A model generated the notes under the pieces. The model did no database searches. It had not been told where the DNA came from and saw only the letters and a list, made by a program, of their open reading frames with translations. This document shows positions 1-8,756 of a stretch of 64,000 bases of DNA, in pieces. Every line of letters starts with the position of its first letter. The stretch's first letter is position 1. This stretch comes from Halobacillus hunanensis (lineage in GTDB: Bacteria; Bacillota; Bacilli; Bacillales; Halobacillaceae). The stretch covers positions 1,364,001 through 1,428,000 of the forward strand of contig NZ_FVZB01000007.1 of the NCBI RefSeq assembly GCF_900166655.1, written 5' to 3'. The position numbers were made by a program, and so were the translations under genes.

Positions 1-1189
1 GAACACTGGCTCCTGTGTATCTTTCTAAAAGTTCACAGGCTCGTTTGCCGGCTCGTTCTACCCGATTTGGATCCACACCTTTCTCAAAACGGGTGCTTGA
101 TTCACTACGCAGGCCGTGATCCTTAGAAGACTGCCTCACAACAGCAGGGTCAAAATAAGCAGCTTCAAGCAAAATCGTTGTCGTGTTCTCGTTAACTTCG
201 GATTCGGCCCCTCCCATTACTCCTGCAATAGCCTGAGGTTTCGTTCCGTTTGTAATGACTAAATGATCAGTTGTTAATGTCCTTTCCTGATCATCTAATG
301 TCACAATTGTTTCACCATCTTCTGCTTTACGAGTCACGATTTCTTTGGACCCGAAACGGTCGTAGTCAAAGGCGTGAAGCGGCTGTCCATATTCAAGCAG
401 CACATAGTTTGTGATGTCCACTACATTATTGATTGGGCGGATGCCAGCGGCTGTTAACTTATTTTGCATCCATAACGGAGACTTCCCTACATTTACATCT
501 TTGATTATGAAAGCACCATAATAAGGATTGGCCTCTTGATCTTGAACTGACACAGAAAGATACTCTGATGCTTTCTCTGAAACAGGATGGACTTCTTCTC
601 CAGCCAATTTATACTCACGATCCAGAGCAGCTGCCACTTCATAAGCTACCCCAGCCATACTTAGACAGTCTGCCCTGTTTGGCGTTAGCCCAAGTTCGAT
701 GATCATATCATCCAGATTCAGCAATGATACAGCATTTTCACCTGCTTGCACATCCTCAGGAAAAACAAATATCCCATTCTGGTATTCTTTGGGAACATCC
801 TTTTCATCTACACCTAATTCTTGTAAGGAACAAACCATCCCGTTTGATTCTTCGCCACGAAGGTTGGTTTTCTTTATTTTAAAATTGCCCGGCAGTACTG
901 CTCCTGGAACAGCAACCGGAACATACTGACCTTGTGCTATATTAGGAGCACCACAAACAATCTGTAATGTTTCTGTTCCTACGTCAATTTGACATAGTGA
1001 CAATTTATCTGCATTTGGGTGTTGCTCACATGAAGTAACATAGCCGACAACAACCCCTTTAACTTCTTCCGCAACAGGTTCTACACTCTCTACTTCTATG
1101 CCTGTTTTCGTTATAATTTCAGCAAGGTCTTCCGGCTGATAATCGCGAACATCAATATATTCATTTAGCCAATTTAAGGATACTAACAT
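1..1189 (-). CDS. pheT: phenylalanyl-tRNA synthetase beta subunit (C-terminal part outside window)
   Basis: Forms the alpha2-beta2 enzyme that charges tRNA-Phe in the cytoplasm. Translation from the ATG at 1189 gives about 396 residues with no stop before the window edge, roughly half of the usual ~800. The N-terminus ([12 protein letters not shown]) is typical of PheT, and residues ~40-155 form the EMAP/OB-type tRNA-binding domain ([12 protein letters not shown] motif). The B3/B4 editing region follows ([18 protein letters not shown], later TRFEKGVDP). It starts 13 bp after the pheS stop, so the two are co-transcribed under the pheS T-box. Identification is firm; only the 3' end is missing. 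Confidence 0.96.
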   Translation of the reverse strand, partial: MLVSLNWLNEYIDVRDYQPEDLAEIITKTGIEVESVEPVAEEVKGVVVGYVTSCEQHPNADKLSLCQIDVGTETLQIVCGAPNIAQGQYVPVAVPGAVLPGNFKIKKTNLRGEESNGMVCSLQELGVDEKDVPKEYQNGIFVFPEDVQAGENAVSLLNLDDMIIELGLTPNRADCLSMAGVAYEVAAALDREYKLAGEEVHPVSEKASEYLSVSVQDQEANPYYGAFIIKDVNVGKSPLWMQNKLTAAGIRPINNVVDITNYVLLEYGQPLHAFDYDRFGSKEIVTRKAEDGETIVTLDDQERTLTTDHLVITNGTKPQAIAGVMGGAESEVNENTTTILLEAAYFDPAVVRQSSKDHGLRSESSTRFEKGVDPNRVERAGKRACELLERYTGASV

Positions 1190-1202
1190 TTCCTTAACCT
1201 CC

Positions 1203-2237
1203 CTACGCTTTATGGTATTGTTTTAAAAATCGTTGATCGTTTGTATAGAAATGACGAATATCATCCACGCCATACTTCAGCATTGCAATTCGTTCTGGTC
1301 CCATTCCAAAGGCAAAGCCGGAGTATTCATCTGGATCGTACCCCGCCATTTCAAGTACATTAGGGTGCACCATGCCAGCCCCCAGAATTTCGATCCATCC
1401 TGTTCCTTTACAAACAGAACATCCGCTTCCCCCGCACATTTTACAGGAAATATCCATCTCTACTGAAGGTTCAGTAAACGGGAAGAAACTAGGGCGCAGC
1501 CTGATTTCCCGCTCGGCTCCAAACATTTGCTTAGCAAATGCATCCAGCACTCCTTTTAAATCGCTCATTCGTACATGTTTATCAACTAGCAATCCTTCTA
1601 TTTGAGTAAACTGATGGGAGTGGGTCGCGTCATCTGTATCTCGGCGATACACTTTTCCTGGGCAAATCATACGTACAGGTTCTGATCCATTTTTCTGCCC
1701 CATCGTTCTCGCCTGTACGGGAGACGTGTGGGTTCTAAGTAAAAGTTCCTCAGTAATGTAAAACGAATCTTGCATATCGCGAGCCGGGTGACCCTTAGGC
1801 AGATTCAGTGCTTCAAAATTGTAATAATCTGTTTCCACTTCAGGTCCCTCTTTAATTTCAAAACCCATTCCGATAAACAAATCTTCAATTTCCTCTACAA
1901 TTGAAGTTAACAAATGAGGCCCGCCAACTTGGATAGGACGTCCCGGCAATGTCACATCAATACTTTCCGCCTCTAGTTGTTTCTCAAGTGCCTCGTCTTC
2001 AAGGCGGGTTTGCTTAGATTCGATTGCATGGGCTATCTCTTCTCGAACATCATTTGCAAGCTGACCGATAATCGGGCGCTCCTCTTTAGAGAGCTTCCCC
2101 ATCCCTCGCAATACTTCTGTAATTGGGCCTTTCTTGCCTAAGTATTCTACACGAATATCTTTAAGGGCTTGCACTTCTTCGGAATGTTGGACTTTACTTA
2201 ATGCTTCTTGCTTCAATTCCTGTAAACGTTCCTTCAT
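1203..2237 (-). CDS. pheS: phenylalanyl-tRNA synthetase alpha subunit
   Basis: Catalytic class II subunit of PheRS. The start chosen is the ATG at 2237, preceded by GGAGGAGCAATCC; it gives 344 residues, the B. subtilis length. A longer reading frame upstream only translates the T-box leader and is rejected. An N-terminal coiled coil (residues 1-85) is followed by the class II core with the motif 2 region ([10 protein letters not shown]) and motif 3 near the C-terminus ([18 protein letters not shown]). It is the first gene of pheS-pheT and is expected to be induced by uncharged tRNA-Phe. Confidence 0.98.
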   Translation of the reverse strand: MKERLQELKQEALSKVQHSEEVQALKDIRVEYLGKKGPITEVLRGMGKLSKEERPIIGQLANDVREEIAHAIESKQTRLEDEALEKQLEAESIDVTLPGRPIQVGGPHLLTSIVEEIEDLFIGMGFEIKEGPEVETDYYNFEALNLPKGHPARDMQDSFYITEELLLRTHTSPVQARTMGQKNGSEPVRMICPGKVYRRDTDDATHSHQFTQIEGLLVDKHVRMSDLKGVLDAFAKQMFGAEREIRLRPSFFPFTEPSVEMDISCKMCGGSGCSVCKGTGWIEILGAGMVHPNVLEMAGYDPDEYSGFAFGMGPERIAMLKYGVDDIRHFYTNDQRFLKQYHKA

Positions 2238-2263
2238 GGATTGCTCCTCCTTCAATATCAAAA

Positions 2264-2535
2264 TAAAAAAAGCCTCGTCCCTTATAAAAAATAAAAAGGG
2301 ACGAGACTTATTCAATCGTTTCGCGGTACCACCCTTGTTGACACATCCGTTGTGCCCACTCAAGTTCTTAGATAACGGATTTGAATCCGGTACACCTGTC
2401 ACAGGTGCCAGCTCCAGAGTTGAAATTTCAATAATGGCCACGATAGAAATGCTTTCAGTCTAAGGCATTTCTTCCCTCAATCGATGCTGCCCTTATTTAC
2501 TTGGCTCCTTCTTCACTATTTACTATATAACTGTT
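2264..2535 (-). promoter_or_regulatory. T-box leader of pheST
   Basis: On the minus strand the conserved T-box AGGGTGGTACCGCG lies at 2335-2322. It is followed by a terminator hairpin (arms 2307-2296 and 2283-2272, GTCTCGTCCC/GGGACGAGGC) and a U-rich run ending near 2262, just before the pheS ribosome binding site. Upstream the AGTA-type stem I start and the sequence GAAATTTCAA, which could present a UUC Phe specifier, are visible. Readthrough is expected when uncharged tRNA-Phe binds. The 5' boundary is approximate. Confidence 0.9.
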
Positions 2536-2571
2536 CATTAATTATAGAGAAAGACAATGAGTTATGCAAGC

Positions 2572-3306
2572 CTATCCTTTTAAATGATACATTAAAATGC
2601 CAGCAGCGATTGCCACATTTAATGACTCTGCCCTGCCATAAATCGGGATATAGACTCTCTCACTAGCATAAGATAACAATTCATCTCGAACACCCTGCCC
2701 CTCATTACCGACAATTAGAGCAGCTTTCTCAGGCTGCGGTACCTTTTTATAAGGCTCAGCATCCTGAAGAGCCGAGGCCCAAACTGTAACACCGGCAGCC
2801 TTCAGATCTCGTATAACTTCTTGTAATTCTCCTTGATAAATCGGGATATGAAATAACGACCCTTGCGTTGAGCGGATCGTCTTTTCATTAAGAGGATCCA
2901 CGCATCCTTCTCCAATCACGACATGATTAAAACCAGCCGCATCAGCCGTGCGAATTAACGTGCCGAGGTTCCCCGGGTCTTGCACAGCATCAATGATCAA
3001 TGTCAAAGCTTGAGACTGGAAGGATTCAACTTTTCGCTCAACTACCGCTGCGATTCCTTGCGGAGTTTGCGTTTGCGAGATAGCCTGAAACACTTGCTCG
3101 CTTACATCAGTAACTGGCAATTCTGAGCCCGGAACAAAAGATTCCCCTTCTCTCCTTATTAGTTCTACTACTTTCCAGTCACTTTTTTGTGCCTCCTCTA
3201 CCAAATGGCGGCCTTCGACTAGAAATGTTCCGGTTCTCTCTCTAAACTTGCGCTTATGTAACTTTTTCCATTCTTTCACTTTTGAATTACTAACAGATGT
3301 TAACAT
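2572..3306 (-). CDS. ysgA: TrmH/SpoU-family RNA 2'-O-methyltransferase (YsgA-like)
   Basis: Predicted SAM-dependent rRNA or tRNA ribose methyltransferase of the SPOUT superfamily. The start at 3306 has GAGGG 10 bases upstream; the longer frame to 3348 has no ribosome site. It encodes 245 residues. The N-terminal substrate-binding domain (residues ~1-90, TFLVEGRHLVEEA) precedes the SPOUT domain with DAVQDPGNLGTLIRTADAAG, the IVGNEGQGV loop and the C-terminal motif SLNVAIAAGILMY. These motifs form the trefoil-knot SAM site. The exact RNA target cannot be read from sequence. It sits upstream of pheS as in related Bacillaceae. Confidence 0.9.
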   Translation of the reverse strand: MLTSVSNSKVKEWKKLHKRKFRERTGTFLVEGRHLVEEAQKSDWKVVELIRREGESFVPGSELPVTDVSEQVFQAISQTQTPQGIAAVVERKVESFQSQALTLIIDAVQDPGNLGTLIRTADAAGFNHVVIGEGCVDPLNEKTIRSTQGSLFHIPIYQGELQEVIRDLKAAGVTVWASALQDAEPYKKVPQPEKAALIVGNEGQGVRDELLSYASERVYIPIYGRAESLNVAIAAGILMYHLKG

Positions 3307-3347
3307 ATTTTGGTTTCCCTCGTTTAAATTGAAGTTTTCTTTAATCA

Positions 3348-3377
3348 TACATAGCTTATTCTCATTTGGTCAAACTA
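3348..3377 (+). promoter_or_regulatory. candidate sigma-G promoter for sspI
   Basis: TACATA at 3348-3353 and CAAACTA at 3371-3377 are separated by 17 bases. This approximates the forespore sigma-G consensus (TGAATA, CATACTA). SspI is a forespore SASP, so the match fits in position and function, but both elements are imperfect. Confidence 0.45.
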
Positions 3378-3408
3378 AACATAATTCAAAAGTGGAGGTA
3401 GACAATAA

Positions 3409-3624
3409 ATGGACTTAAACTTAAGAAAAGCAATCCTTTCTAACGTTTCAGGACACAATACGGAGCAGCTTGAAGCTACGATTGTCGACGCTGTACAAAA
3501 CGGCGAAGAAAAGATGCTCCCTGGTCTTGGCGTTCTATTTGAAATGATTTGGAAAGAAGCTAACGAAGGTGATAAACAGGAAATGCTTGAAACCTTAGAA
3601 CAAAGTCTGCAAAAGCAAGCATAA
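3409..3624 (+). CDS. sspI: small acid-soluble spore protein SspI
   Basis: Minor SASP synthesised in the forespore and found in the spore core. The 71-residue product matches the SspI family in length and sequence ([15 protein letters not shown], then [14 protein letters not shown]). It is preceded by a strong GTGGAGG ribosome site and by a possible sigma-G promoter. It is transcribed divergently from the RNA methyltransferase gene and ends at a terminator shared with the convergent peptidase gene. This is one of the clearest signs that the organism sporulates. Confidence 0.96.
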   Translation: MDLNLRKAILSNVSGHNTEQLEATIVDAVQNGEEKMLPGLGVLFEMIWKEANEGDKQEMLETLEQSLQKQA

Positions 3625-3655
3625 AAGCCACCCCTTTGGGGATGGCTTTTTTTGT
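3624..3655 (+). terminator. terminator of sspI
   Basis: Hairpin AAAGCCA-CCCC-TTT-GGGG-A-TGGCTTT followed by a T run (TTTTTTTG). It lies directly after the sspI stop and before the convergent peptidase stop at 3657. Confidence 0.9.
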
Positions 3656-3656
3656 T

Positions 3657-4742
3657 TTAATCAAACGTAATTTCTTTTACTTTCTTATCGTCTAGTTGTT
3701 TAATGACTTCTACAATTAATTGAACGGCATTCTCGAAGTCATCCCGATGAAGCATAGCCGCATGTGAATGTATATAACGTGTAGCAATGGTTATGGATAG
3801 AGCAGGCACCCCATCATGGGTTAAATGAATAGCTCCTGAATCTGTGCCGCCTCCAGCCATGGAATCAAATTGATACGGGATAGCATTTTCATCCGCTGTG
3901 TCGACTACAAAATCTCTTAGTCCTTTATGAGATACCATAGAGGCATCATAAAGAATAATTTGCGGACCATCTCCCATTTTACTTTGAGCATCCCGCTCAG
4001 AAACACCTGGCGTATCTCCTGCAATACCTACATCCACGCCAAATGCGATATCCGGATTAATTAGATGAGCGGACGTACGGGCACCTCTTAGGCCAACTTC
4101 TTCTTGTACCGTCCCGACACCATATACAATGTTCGGATGTTTCTCAGACTTCAGACGTTTAAGTACTTCGATCGCAATAGCACAGCCGATTCGGTTGTCC
4201 CAAGCTTTGGCAAGCAGCATTTTTTCATTTTTCATTTGTGTGAATTCAAAATATGGAACGATAGAATCTCCCGGTACTACGCCAAATTCTTTTGCTTCCT
4301 CTTTACTAGAAGCCCCGATATCAATAAACATGTCTTTAATTTCGACAGCTTTCTTACGCTGATCAGCAGGTAGAATATGTGGCGGTTTAGAACCGATAAT
4401 TCCAGTTAGATTCCCTTCACGCGTCATGATGGTTACGCGTTGAGCAAGCATCACCTGACTCCACCATCCACCGACGGGCTGAAAGTAAATGTAGCCTTTG
4501 TCATCGATACGGGTCACCATGAAGCCTACTTCATCCAAATGACCTGCAACCATGACTTTCGGGCCTTTTTTATTTCCAACCTTTTTAGCTACCAGGCTGC
4601 CGAGATTATCTGTATATACCTCATCTGCATAAGGGGTGATATACTTAGTCATGACATCCCGGGCTTCGCGTTCGTGCCCTGGAATTCCATTCGCATCCGT
4701 TAAATCTTTGAGCATTGTTAGTGTTTCATCTTTTTTAGCCAT
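3657..4742 (-). CDS. ysdC: M42-family metallo-aminopeptidase (YsdC)
   Basis: Cytosolic co-catalytic metallopeptidase of the M42 (TET/glutamyl aminopeptidase) family. At 361 residues it equals the B. subtilis protein. Metal-binding and catalytic motifs are visible: VAGHLDEVG (His/Asp), AWDNRIGC (bridging Asp), [10 protein letters not shown] (catalytic Glu pair), [13 protein letters not shown] (Asp), and the C-terminal [11 protein letters not shown] (His). The start ATG at 4742 has AAAGGAGG upstream. The substrate in vivo is not known from sequence. Confidence 0.93.
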   Translation of the reverse strand: MAKKDETLTMLKDLTDANGIPGHEREARDVMTKYITPYADEVYTDNLGSLVAKKVGNKKGPKVMVAGHLDEVGFMVTRIDDKGYIYFQPVGGWWSQVMLAQRVTIMTREGNLTGIIGSKPPHILPADQRKKAVEIKDMFIDIGASSKEEAKEFGVVPGDSIVPYFEFTQMKNEKMLLAKAWDNRIGCAIAIEVLKRLKSEKHPNIVYGVGTVQEEVGLRGARTSAHLINPDIAFGVDVGIAGDTPGVSERDAQSKMGDGPQIILYDASMVSHKGLRDFVVDTADENAIPYQFDSMAGGGTDSGAIHLTHDGVPALSITIATRYIHSHAAMLHRDDFENAVQLIVEVIKQLDDKKVKEITFD

Positions 4743-4815
4743 ATGTATAATTCCTCCTTTTGTCTCACTATTCCCTATTATATAGTTTTTATTATGAATT
4801 CACAAAAAATTACGT

Positions 4816-5298
4816 CTAATATCCTTGATCCTGCCGCTCAAAGTTCACTTCATTTTTGTCGATATACGCCTTCTGTAATTCCTCGGCTTGAAAGCCAAGC
4901 GTTTTTCCCAGTGATAGAAAGGCTTCAAACAACTCAACATAGCTTGTCTTATCTTTTTGCAGTTTGAAATTCTCGATAGCAGTGAAAATAGAAAGAAAAG
5001 CTTCCGTTTGATTCCTCTTCTCATTAAGTGCAGTGCCCTGATAACGAAAGCCGAGGTCTAATCCCAGCGAAAGGATGAAATGTAACCCATCCACGTACTC
5101 TTCCAGCACAACTTCTTTTGGACTCGCTGGCTTATTACTCCAGAATTTAAAACAACGGGTTTCGTTCGCTAACTCACCGATTTCAACTAACAGGGCAAGT
5201 ATTTTATGATCTACAACATTAACCTCTTGCAAATCATGTGTATGCGTAATGTAATCATCAAGTTTTTGCTGCATGTGATAAAAAGATTCCCACTTCAT
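4816..5298 (-). CDS. dimeric all-alpha dUTP diphosphatase
   Basis: Predicted dUTPase of the MazG-like superfamily, which hydrolyses dUTP to dUMP and keeps uracil out of DNA. The start at 5298 follows AGGGGGATCATT; 160 residues result. Visible motifs are the metal-binding Glu cluster EIGELANETRCFKFW (residues ~45-60) and EEYVDGLHFILSLG (residues ~75-88), the EExxE and ExxD pattern of the dimeric family. It is unrelated to trimeric beta-type dUTPases. It is divergent from ysdB. Confidence 0.85.
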   Translation of the reverse strand: MKWESFYHMQQKLDDYITHTHDLQEVNVVDHKILALLVEIGELANETRCFKFWSNKPASPKEVVLEEYVDGLHFILSLGLDLGFRYQGTALNEKRNQTEAFLSIFTAIENFKLQKDKTSYVELFEAFLSLGKTLGFQAEELQKAYIDKNEVNFERQDQGY

Positions 5299-5406
5299 AA
5301 TGATCCCCCTAAAAAAATTCTTCACCACAAATGTATCACTTTTTGAAACAAAAGGGGACCGTTACACGTACATGTGCTAATAATCAATCTCAGGGAGAAG
5401 GTATCT

Positions 5407-5808
5407 ATGATAATTATACTCTTTCGAATCCTATTAATTATAGCCATACTGTTTATTATTTACACAGTCTACAAATTCATGATAAACCCAAGAAGAAAGC
5501 TCGATCATGCTCAACAAAAAAATGAGTTTTACTTTCACGATGCCCCCGAAAATACGAAGCAGAATTTCTTAATCACCTATAAAGGGCTGGTGTTTGAAGG
5601 GGAAAAGTACCTCGGAACTACCGAAGAAGCCTTTGAAGTTGTCACCATTAATATTTTCACTCAACACCCGGAAAAGCTGCAAGGGTTAGAGAGGAATGAT
5701 CTATACTTCCTTGAAGAGCAAGTTTTAATGAGGTATCCCTATGCAAGAATTGAATGGAAATATCCGATAAACCGATTAAATATACGCCCTATTCATGATG
5801 ACCAATAA
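5407..5808 (+). CDS. ysdB: YsdB, sigma-W pathway-associated membrane protein
   Basis: Small protein of 133 residues with one N-terminal transmembrane segment (residues ~2-22) followed by NPRRKLDHAQ and a soluble domain of ~100 residues. The family is annotated as connected to sigma-W activation in B. subtilis. The start ATG at 5407 has AGGGAGAAGG in front; a longer frame from 5374 lacks such a site. It stands alone, divergent from the dUTPase gene, and ends at a bidirectional hairpin. Molecular function is unknown. Confidence 0.85.
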   Translation: MIIILFRILLIIAILFIIYTVYKFMINPRRKLDHAQQKNEFYFHDAPENTKQNFLITYKGLVFEGEKYLGTTEEAFEVVTINIFTQHPEKLQGLERNDLYFLEEQVLMRYPYARIEWKYPINRLNIRPIHDDQ

Positions 5809-5853
5809 TGCATGAACAGCTTATATTCCCTTAGAATGACAGCTTATAAAAAT

Positions 5854-5887
5854 AAGGTCAGTACCCTAAACAGTTGGTACTGACCTT
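5854..5887. terminator. bidirectional terminator between ysdB and the TVP38 gene
   Basis: Perfect 12-bp arms AAGGTCAGTACC and GGTACTGACCTT, with A and T rich flanks on either side. It lies between two convergent genes, so it probably ends both transcripts. Confidence 0.85.
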
Positions 5888-5893
5888 GTTTTA

Positions 5894-6463
5894 TTAACTA
5901 GTTTGAAAGAAATCCTGCCAAATCAATACTTCATATTTCTTCCTTAACAAGTAACATGCAAGGGCCATAAATCCAGAGAATAAAAACAGCATAGGGATGG
6001 ATAAGAGGGTAATCCATTGTCCTACTGAAGTGTATACAACAGCCAAAGGAAAGTTGGCCACCAGCGATGATTTAGTATAATCCTTAAAATCTTTACTCAT
6101 TTCAATTAAACAATAAGACAATAAATGAAAATGAATGAATGGAATTAAACGGAGAATAGCAATCTGTCTGACCGTTAAGTGAGCTTTTCGTTTATTCCAC
6201 TTTTGATACATAGCCTGCATCTTCTTTAGCCCAAAGGGAACGAGTCGAATCATACGATAAAATATGACACTGGAAAGCAAGGTTCCAATTACTGAATAAG
6301 CAGTTCCGGCAACTGGACCGAATAACATACCACCTGTGATACAAACGAGCATGACCGGCAAAAATAATAAAGGTCGTAACAAATGGATCCCAATAAATAA
6401 TAGTGGTGCCCATGCTCCTTGATGTTCTACCCATGCCAGAACGGCAATTGATGTTTCGGCCAT
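5894..6463 (-). CDS. TVP38/TMEM64 (DedA-like) membrane protein
   Basis: Polytopic inner-membrane protein of 189 residues in the TVP38/TMEM64 (SNARE-associated) family, related to B. subtilis YtxB. About five hydrophobic segments are seen. The re-entrant-loop signatures are PVMLVCITGGMLFGPVAGT (residues ~35-55) and the F/LRLIPFIHFHLLSY segment (residues ~105-120), which in DedA-like families contributes to lipid scrambling or transport. The second motif is somewhat divergent. The substrate is unknown. It neighbours ysdA; no signal peptide is needed. Confidence 0.8.
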   Translation of the reverse strand: MAETSIAVLAWVEHQGAWAPLLFIGIHLLRPLLFLPVMLVCITGGMLFGPVAGTAYSVIGTLLSSVIFYRMIRLVPFGLKKMQAMYQKWNKRKAHLTVRQIAILRLIPFIHFHLLSYCLIEMSKDFKDYTKSSLVANFPLAVVYTSVGQWITLLSIPMLFLFSGFMALACYLLRKKYEVLIWQDFFQTS

Positions 6464-6498
6464 CCACTTCGCCTCCCTGCCTACAGATTATGACAGTA

Positions 6499-6780
6499 TT
6501 ATGGAAAATAGAACCACATCAACGTGAAGAGACCTAACAGCTGGATCACTGCGATTATGGGCCACCCGATACTGAAACGGGAATAATTCGCCTTATGTCG
6601 AAATACTTTTATGCCGACTGCTCCGCCACATGCTCCCCCTGTTAAAGCTAGAAACCACAAACGCTTTTCAGACACTCGCCACTGTCTCTTTCTTGCTTTG
6701 CTTTTGTCATACCCCATTAAGATAAACAACGCAGTGCTAGATAGAATAAAAACAAACAGAACCCAGTAAAATACGACCAT
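6499..6780 (-). CDS. ysdA: DUF1294 membrane protein (YsdA)
   Basis: 93-residue membrane protein with three hydrophobic segments and the family motif YDKSKARKRQWRVSEKRLW, followed by GGACGGAVGIKVFRHK. The start ATG at 6780 is preceded by CGGAGGAATAATA; the frame extended to 6813 is not supported. It follows the infC-rpmI-rplT operon as in B. subtilis, separated by a terminator. No function is established for the family. Confidence 0.85.
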   Translation of the reverse strand: MVVFYWVLFVFILSSTALFILMGYDKSKARKRQWRVSEKRLWFLALTGGACGGAVGIKVFRHKANYSRFSIGWPIIAVIQLLGLFTLMWFYFP

Positions 6781-6801
6781 TATTATTCCTCCGTCCATCA
6801 C

Positions 6802-6835
6802 GAAAAAAGCCATTTCCAGGCGAACGGAAATGGCT
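6802..6835 (-). terminator. terminator of infC-rpmI-rplT
   Basis: AGCCATTTCC and GGAAATGGCT arms (6808-6817, 6826-6835) followed on the minus strand by a T run. It lies after the rplT stop and before the ysdA ribosome site, so ysdA is reached only by readthrough or its own promoter. Confidence 0.88.
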
Positions 6836-6856
6836 CCTTGTATTTAATAATTTTCT

Positions 6857-7213
6857 TTATTTAAGTGCCGATTTTGCTTGCTCAGCTAAACTTGCGAATC
6901 CTTTTTCGTCCTGGACAGCAAGTTCCGCAAGCATTTTGCGGTTCACTTCAACACCAGCAAGCTTAAGTCCATGCATCAAGCGGCTGTAGGAAATGTCATT
7001 CATACGAGCTGCTGCATTAATACGCGCAATCCAAAGTTTGCGAAAGTCGCGTTTTTTCTGACGACGGTCACGGTATGCATACTGACCTGACTTCATTACT
7101 TGTTGTTTTGCTGTTTTGAATAGAGCGTGCTTTGAACCATAATAACCTTTTGCTAGTTTAAGGACACGATTACGACGTTTACGTGTCACTGTTCCACCTT
7201 TAACTCGTGGCAT
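6857..7213 (-). CDS. rplT: 50S ribosomal protein L20
   Basis: 118-residue large-subunit protein binding 23S rRNA early in assembly. It has the highly basic N-terminus ([20 protein letters not shown]) and the signature [19 protein letters not shown]. In Bacillus, L20 is also the repressor of its own operon through the infC leader. It is the last gene of infC-rpmI-rplT. Confidence 0.98.
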   Translation of the reverse strand: MPRVKGGTVTRKRRNRVLKLAKGYYGSKHALFKTAKQQVMKSGQYAYRDRRQKKRDFRKLWIARINAAARMNDISYSRLMHGLKLAGVEVNRKMLAELAVQDEKGFASLAEQAKSALK

Positions 7214-7248
7214 TGGAATTCCCTCCTATATGAATCTGCATTCTTTAA

Positions 7249-7446
7249 TTATTTTTTCGGAAGCATATGCTTGATACGACGGAAGTCTCCGGCAGATACC
7301 AATGTTGCCTTACGCAATTTGCGCTTTTGCTTCGTAGATTTATTGGCAAATAAGTGGCTTGTGAACGCATGAGAGCGTTTCACCTTTCCACTACCAGTTT
7401 TTTTGAAACGTTTCTGAGAACCTTTATGGGTTTTCATCTTAGGCAT
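7249..7446 (-). CDS. rpmI: 50S ribosomal protein L35
   Basis: Basic 65-residue ribosomal protein beginning [18 protein letters not shown], the family signature. The ATG at 7446 with AAAGGAGGAAATTGTCA upstream is chosen over a TTG two codons earlier. It lies between infC and rplT in the conserved order. Confidence 0.98.
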   Translation of the reverse strand: MPKMKTHKGSQKRFKKTGSGKVKRSHAFTSHLFANKSTKQKRKLRKATLVSAGDFRRIKHMLPKK

Positions 7447-7475
7447 TGACAATTTCCTCCTTTAACTGATTCAGC

Positions 7476-7994
7476 TTACTTCTCCGCAAGAGGAGCAAGC
7501 ATCATAAACATATTTCGACCTTCCATTTTTGGTTTGGTCTCAATAGTAGCGACGTCCTGGCATTCATCAGCCAGACGTTCAAGAACTTTCTGTCCAAGTT
7601 CTTTGTGAGTAATCGCACGTCCGCGGAAACGAACAGATGCTTTCACCTTATCGCCTTTTGTTAAGAATTTACGAGCATTACGAAGCTTCGTATTAAAGTC
7701 ATGCTCTTCAATCCCTGGGCTTAAACGCACTTCTTTAAGCTTGATAATCGTTTGATTTTTACGAGCTTCTTTTTCTTTCTTCTGCTGCTCATAACGGTAC
7801 TTACCGTAATCCATGATTCGGCAAACCGGAGGCTTCGCATTCGGAGCCACCATGACAAGGTCAAGGTTCGCATTTGCCGCAATGTCAAGTGCTTCATTAC
7901 GGGACTTAACTCCGAGTTGCTCACCGTTTACATCAATGAGTCTTACTTCACGTGCGCGAATTTTCTCATTAACATTCATGTTATCCTTGCTAAT
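7476..7994 (-). CDS. infC: translation initiation factor IF-3, ATT start
   Basis: IF-3 binds the 30S subunit and monitors initiator tRNA and start codons. The first ATG in frame (7979) lacks a ribosome site. Five codons upstream an ATT at 7994 reads [17 protein letters not shown] and is preceded by GGAGGTGG with 7 bases spacing. This gives 172 residues, close to B. subtilis IF-3, which also starts at ATT. N-domain ([19 protein letters not shown]), linker and C-domain ([20 protein letters not shown]) are intact. The rare start allows feedback by IF-3 itself, an established feature of infC genes. Confidence 0.95.
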   Translation of the reverse strand: MSKDNMNVNEKIRAREVRLIDVNGEQLGVKSRNEALDIAANANLDLVMVAPNAKPPVCRIMDYGKYRYEQQKKEKEARKNQTIIKLKEVRLSPGIEEHDFNTKLRNARKFLTKGDKVKASVRFRGRAITHKELGQKVLERLADECQDVATIETKPKMEGRNMFMMLAPLAEK

Positions 7995-8212
7995 AGTCAG
8001 CCACCTCCAACATAATTTTGAAACTTATATAAGATCCGTCATCGACAAGTGGTTTTGAATCCATAAAAAAAGTGTCGGCACACAGACTGCACCCACACGT
8101 TTCCCTTATAGAATACAAAGGATAAATAACCTGCCAACTGCACATGTATGCGTCGATCAGGTGAGAAGCGGGTGCTTCTTCTTGTCTCAGATCCGTTCAT
8201 TCAGTTACCTAA
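7995..8212 (-). promoter_or_regulatory. infC operon leader (probable L20-controlled attenuator)
   Basis: About 210 nt of untranslated leader lies between the promoter and the infC ribosome site. It contains an intrinsic terminator at 8064-8099. In Bacillus the infC-rpmI-rplT leader is attenuated by L20 binding; the arrangement here is the same. The L20-binding fold was not resolved by eye. Confidence 0.7.
8064..8099 (-). terminator. leader terminator upstream of infC
   Basis: On the minus strand GTGTGGGTGC...GTGCCGACAC forms an imperfect hairpin followed by seven T residues. It sits about 70 bases upstream of infC, as expected for an attenuator. Confidence 0.75.
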
Positions 8213-8215
8213 ATA

Positions 8216-8244
8216 ATAGTAGCACGCTGTTTACTATATGTCAA
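8216..8244 (-). promoter_or_regulatory. sigma-A promoter of infC operon
   Basis: Minus-strand TTGACA (8244-8239), 17-bp spacer, TACTAT (8221-8216). It is among the best sigma-A matches in the window and lies upstream of the infC leader. Confidence 0.85.
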
Positions 8245-8363
8245 CAGCTATTGTTTTGCTTTCCATCGTTAAATCGTATGAAGTTTTTCCGAAAGGCTCT
8301 TTTCGTAAATTTTGTTGCTTCAAGACACAAAACTGCGTCTGAAAGTACGGCTCCGGGAATACA

Positions 8364-8582
8364 CTACGCTTTCCGCGGCATCACAAGAGGTAAGTTCGCT
8401 CGATGTGGGCACATATCCCGTAGGACGCGGGGTAGTTCGGTATTGGAACTTGACGTGCCGGTTTTTACCGAACTTCCTTGTTTATACAGCTTCCTCGCTT
8501 GCAAAGAACGCTCACTACGGGAAATCATCGTTTTCGCTTTCCTGCAGGAGATTAGCTGGTATGTCGGTTGATTGAAGCGTAG
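8364..8582. repeat. structured intergenic repeat, copy C (degenerate)
   Basis: Terminal arms CTACGCTT (8364-8371) and AAGCGTAG (8575-8582) are inverted. Inside are TTTCCGCGG, CCTGCAGGAG and an inner hairpin GTTCGGTA (8435-8442)/TACCGAAC (8466-8473). The pieces resemble those of the neighbouring copy A in the opposite orientation. No convincing gene lies here; short frames crossing it overlap the palindromes. Confidence 0.6.
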
Positions 8583-8683
8583 GGCAGTCGACTCCTGCGG
8601 GAAAAGCAACAGCTGAAGATCCCACAGGAAGCGGTTTTTGCTTCCGAGGAAGCTGAAGCGTTGCCCGCGGAAAGCGACTGCCC
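8582..8683. repeat. structured intergenic repeat, copy A
   Basis: Arms GGGCAGTCG and CGACTGCCC close an element that contains GACTCCTGCGGGA at the left, GAAGATCCCACAGG in the middle, and CCCGCGGAAAGCGAC at the right. TGCGGG can pair with CCCGCG. A second copy with the same boxes is at 41403-41534. Such elements are dispersed in several Bacillaceae genomes; function is not established. Confidence 0.75.
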
Positions 8684-8756
8684 GAAGTGAAAATCTACCA
8701 CGTTGTTCGGGTAAAAGTTTTACTAAAAAGCTCAACTGGCAATACTTTTCACACCA

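Noticed and set aside
1203-2441. 412-residue frame for pheS
   Set aside because: The first 68 codons translate the T-box leader and terminator; the ribosome site and family length fix the start at 2237.
8161-8735. Open frames of 69-136 codons on both strands between infC and thrS
   Set aside because: They run through palindromic repeats, lack ribosome sites, and resemble no protein family.
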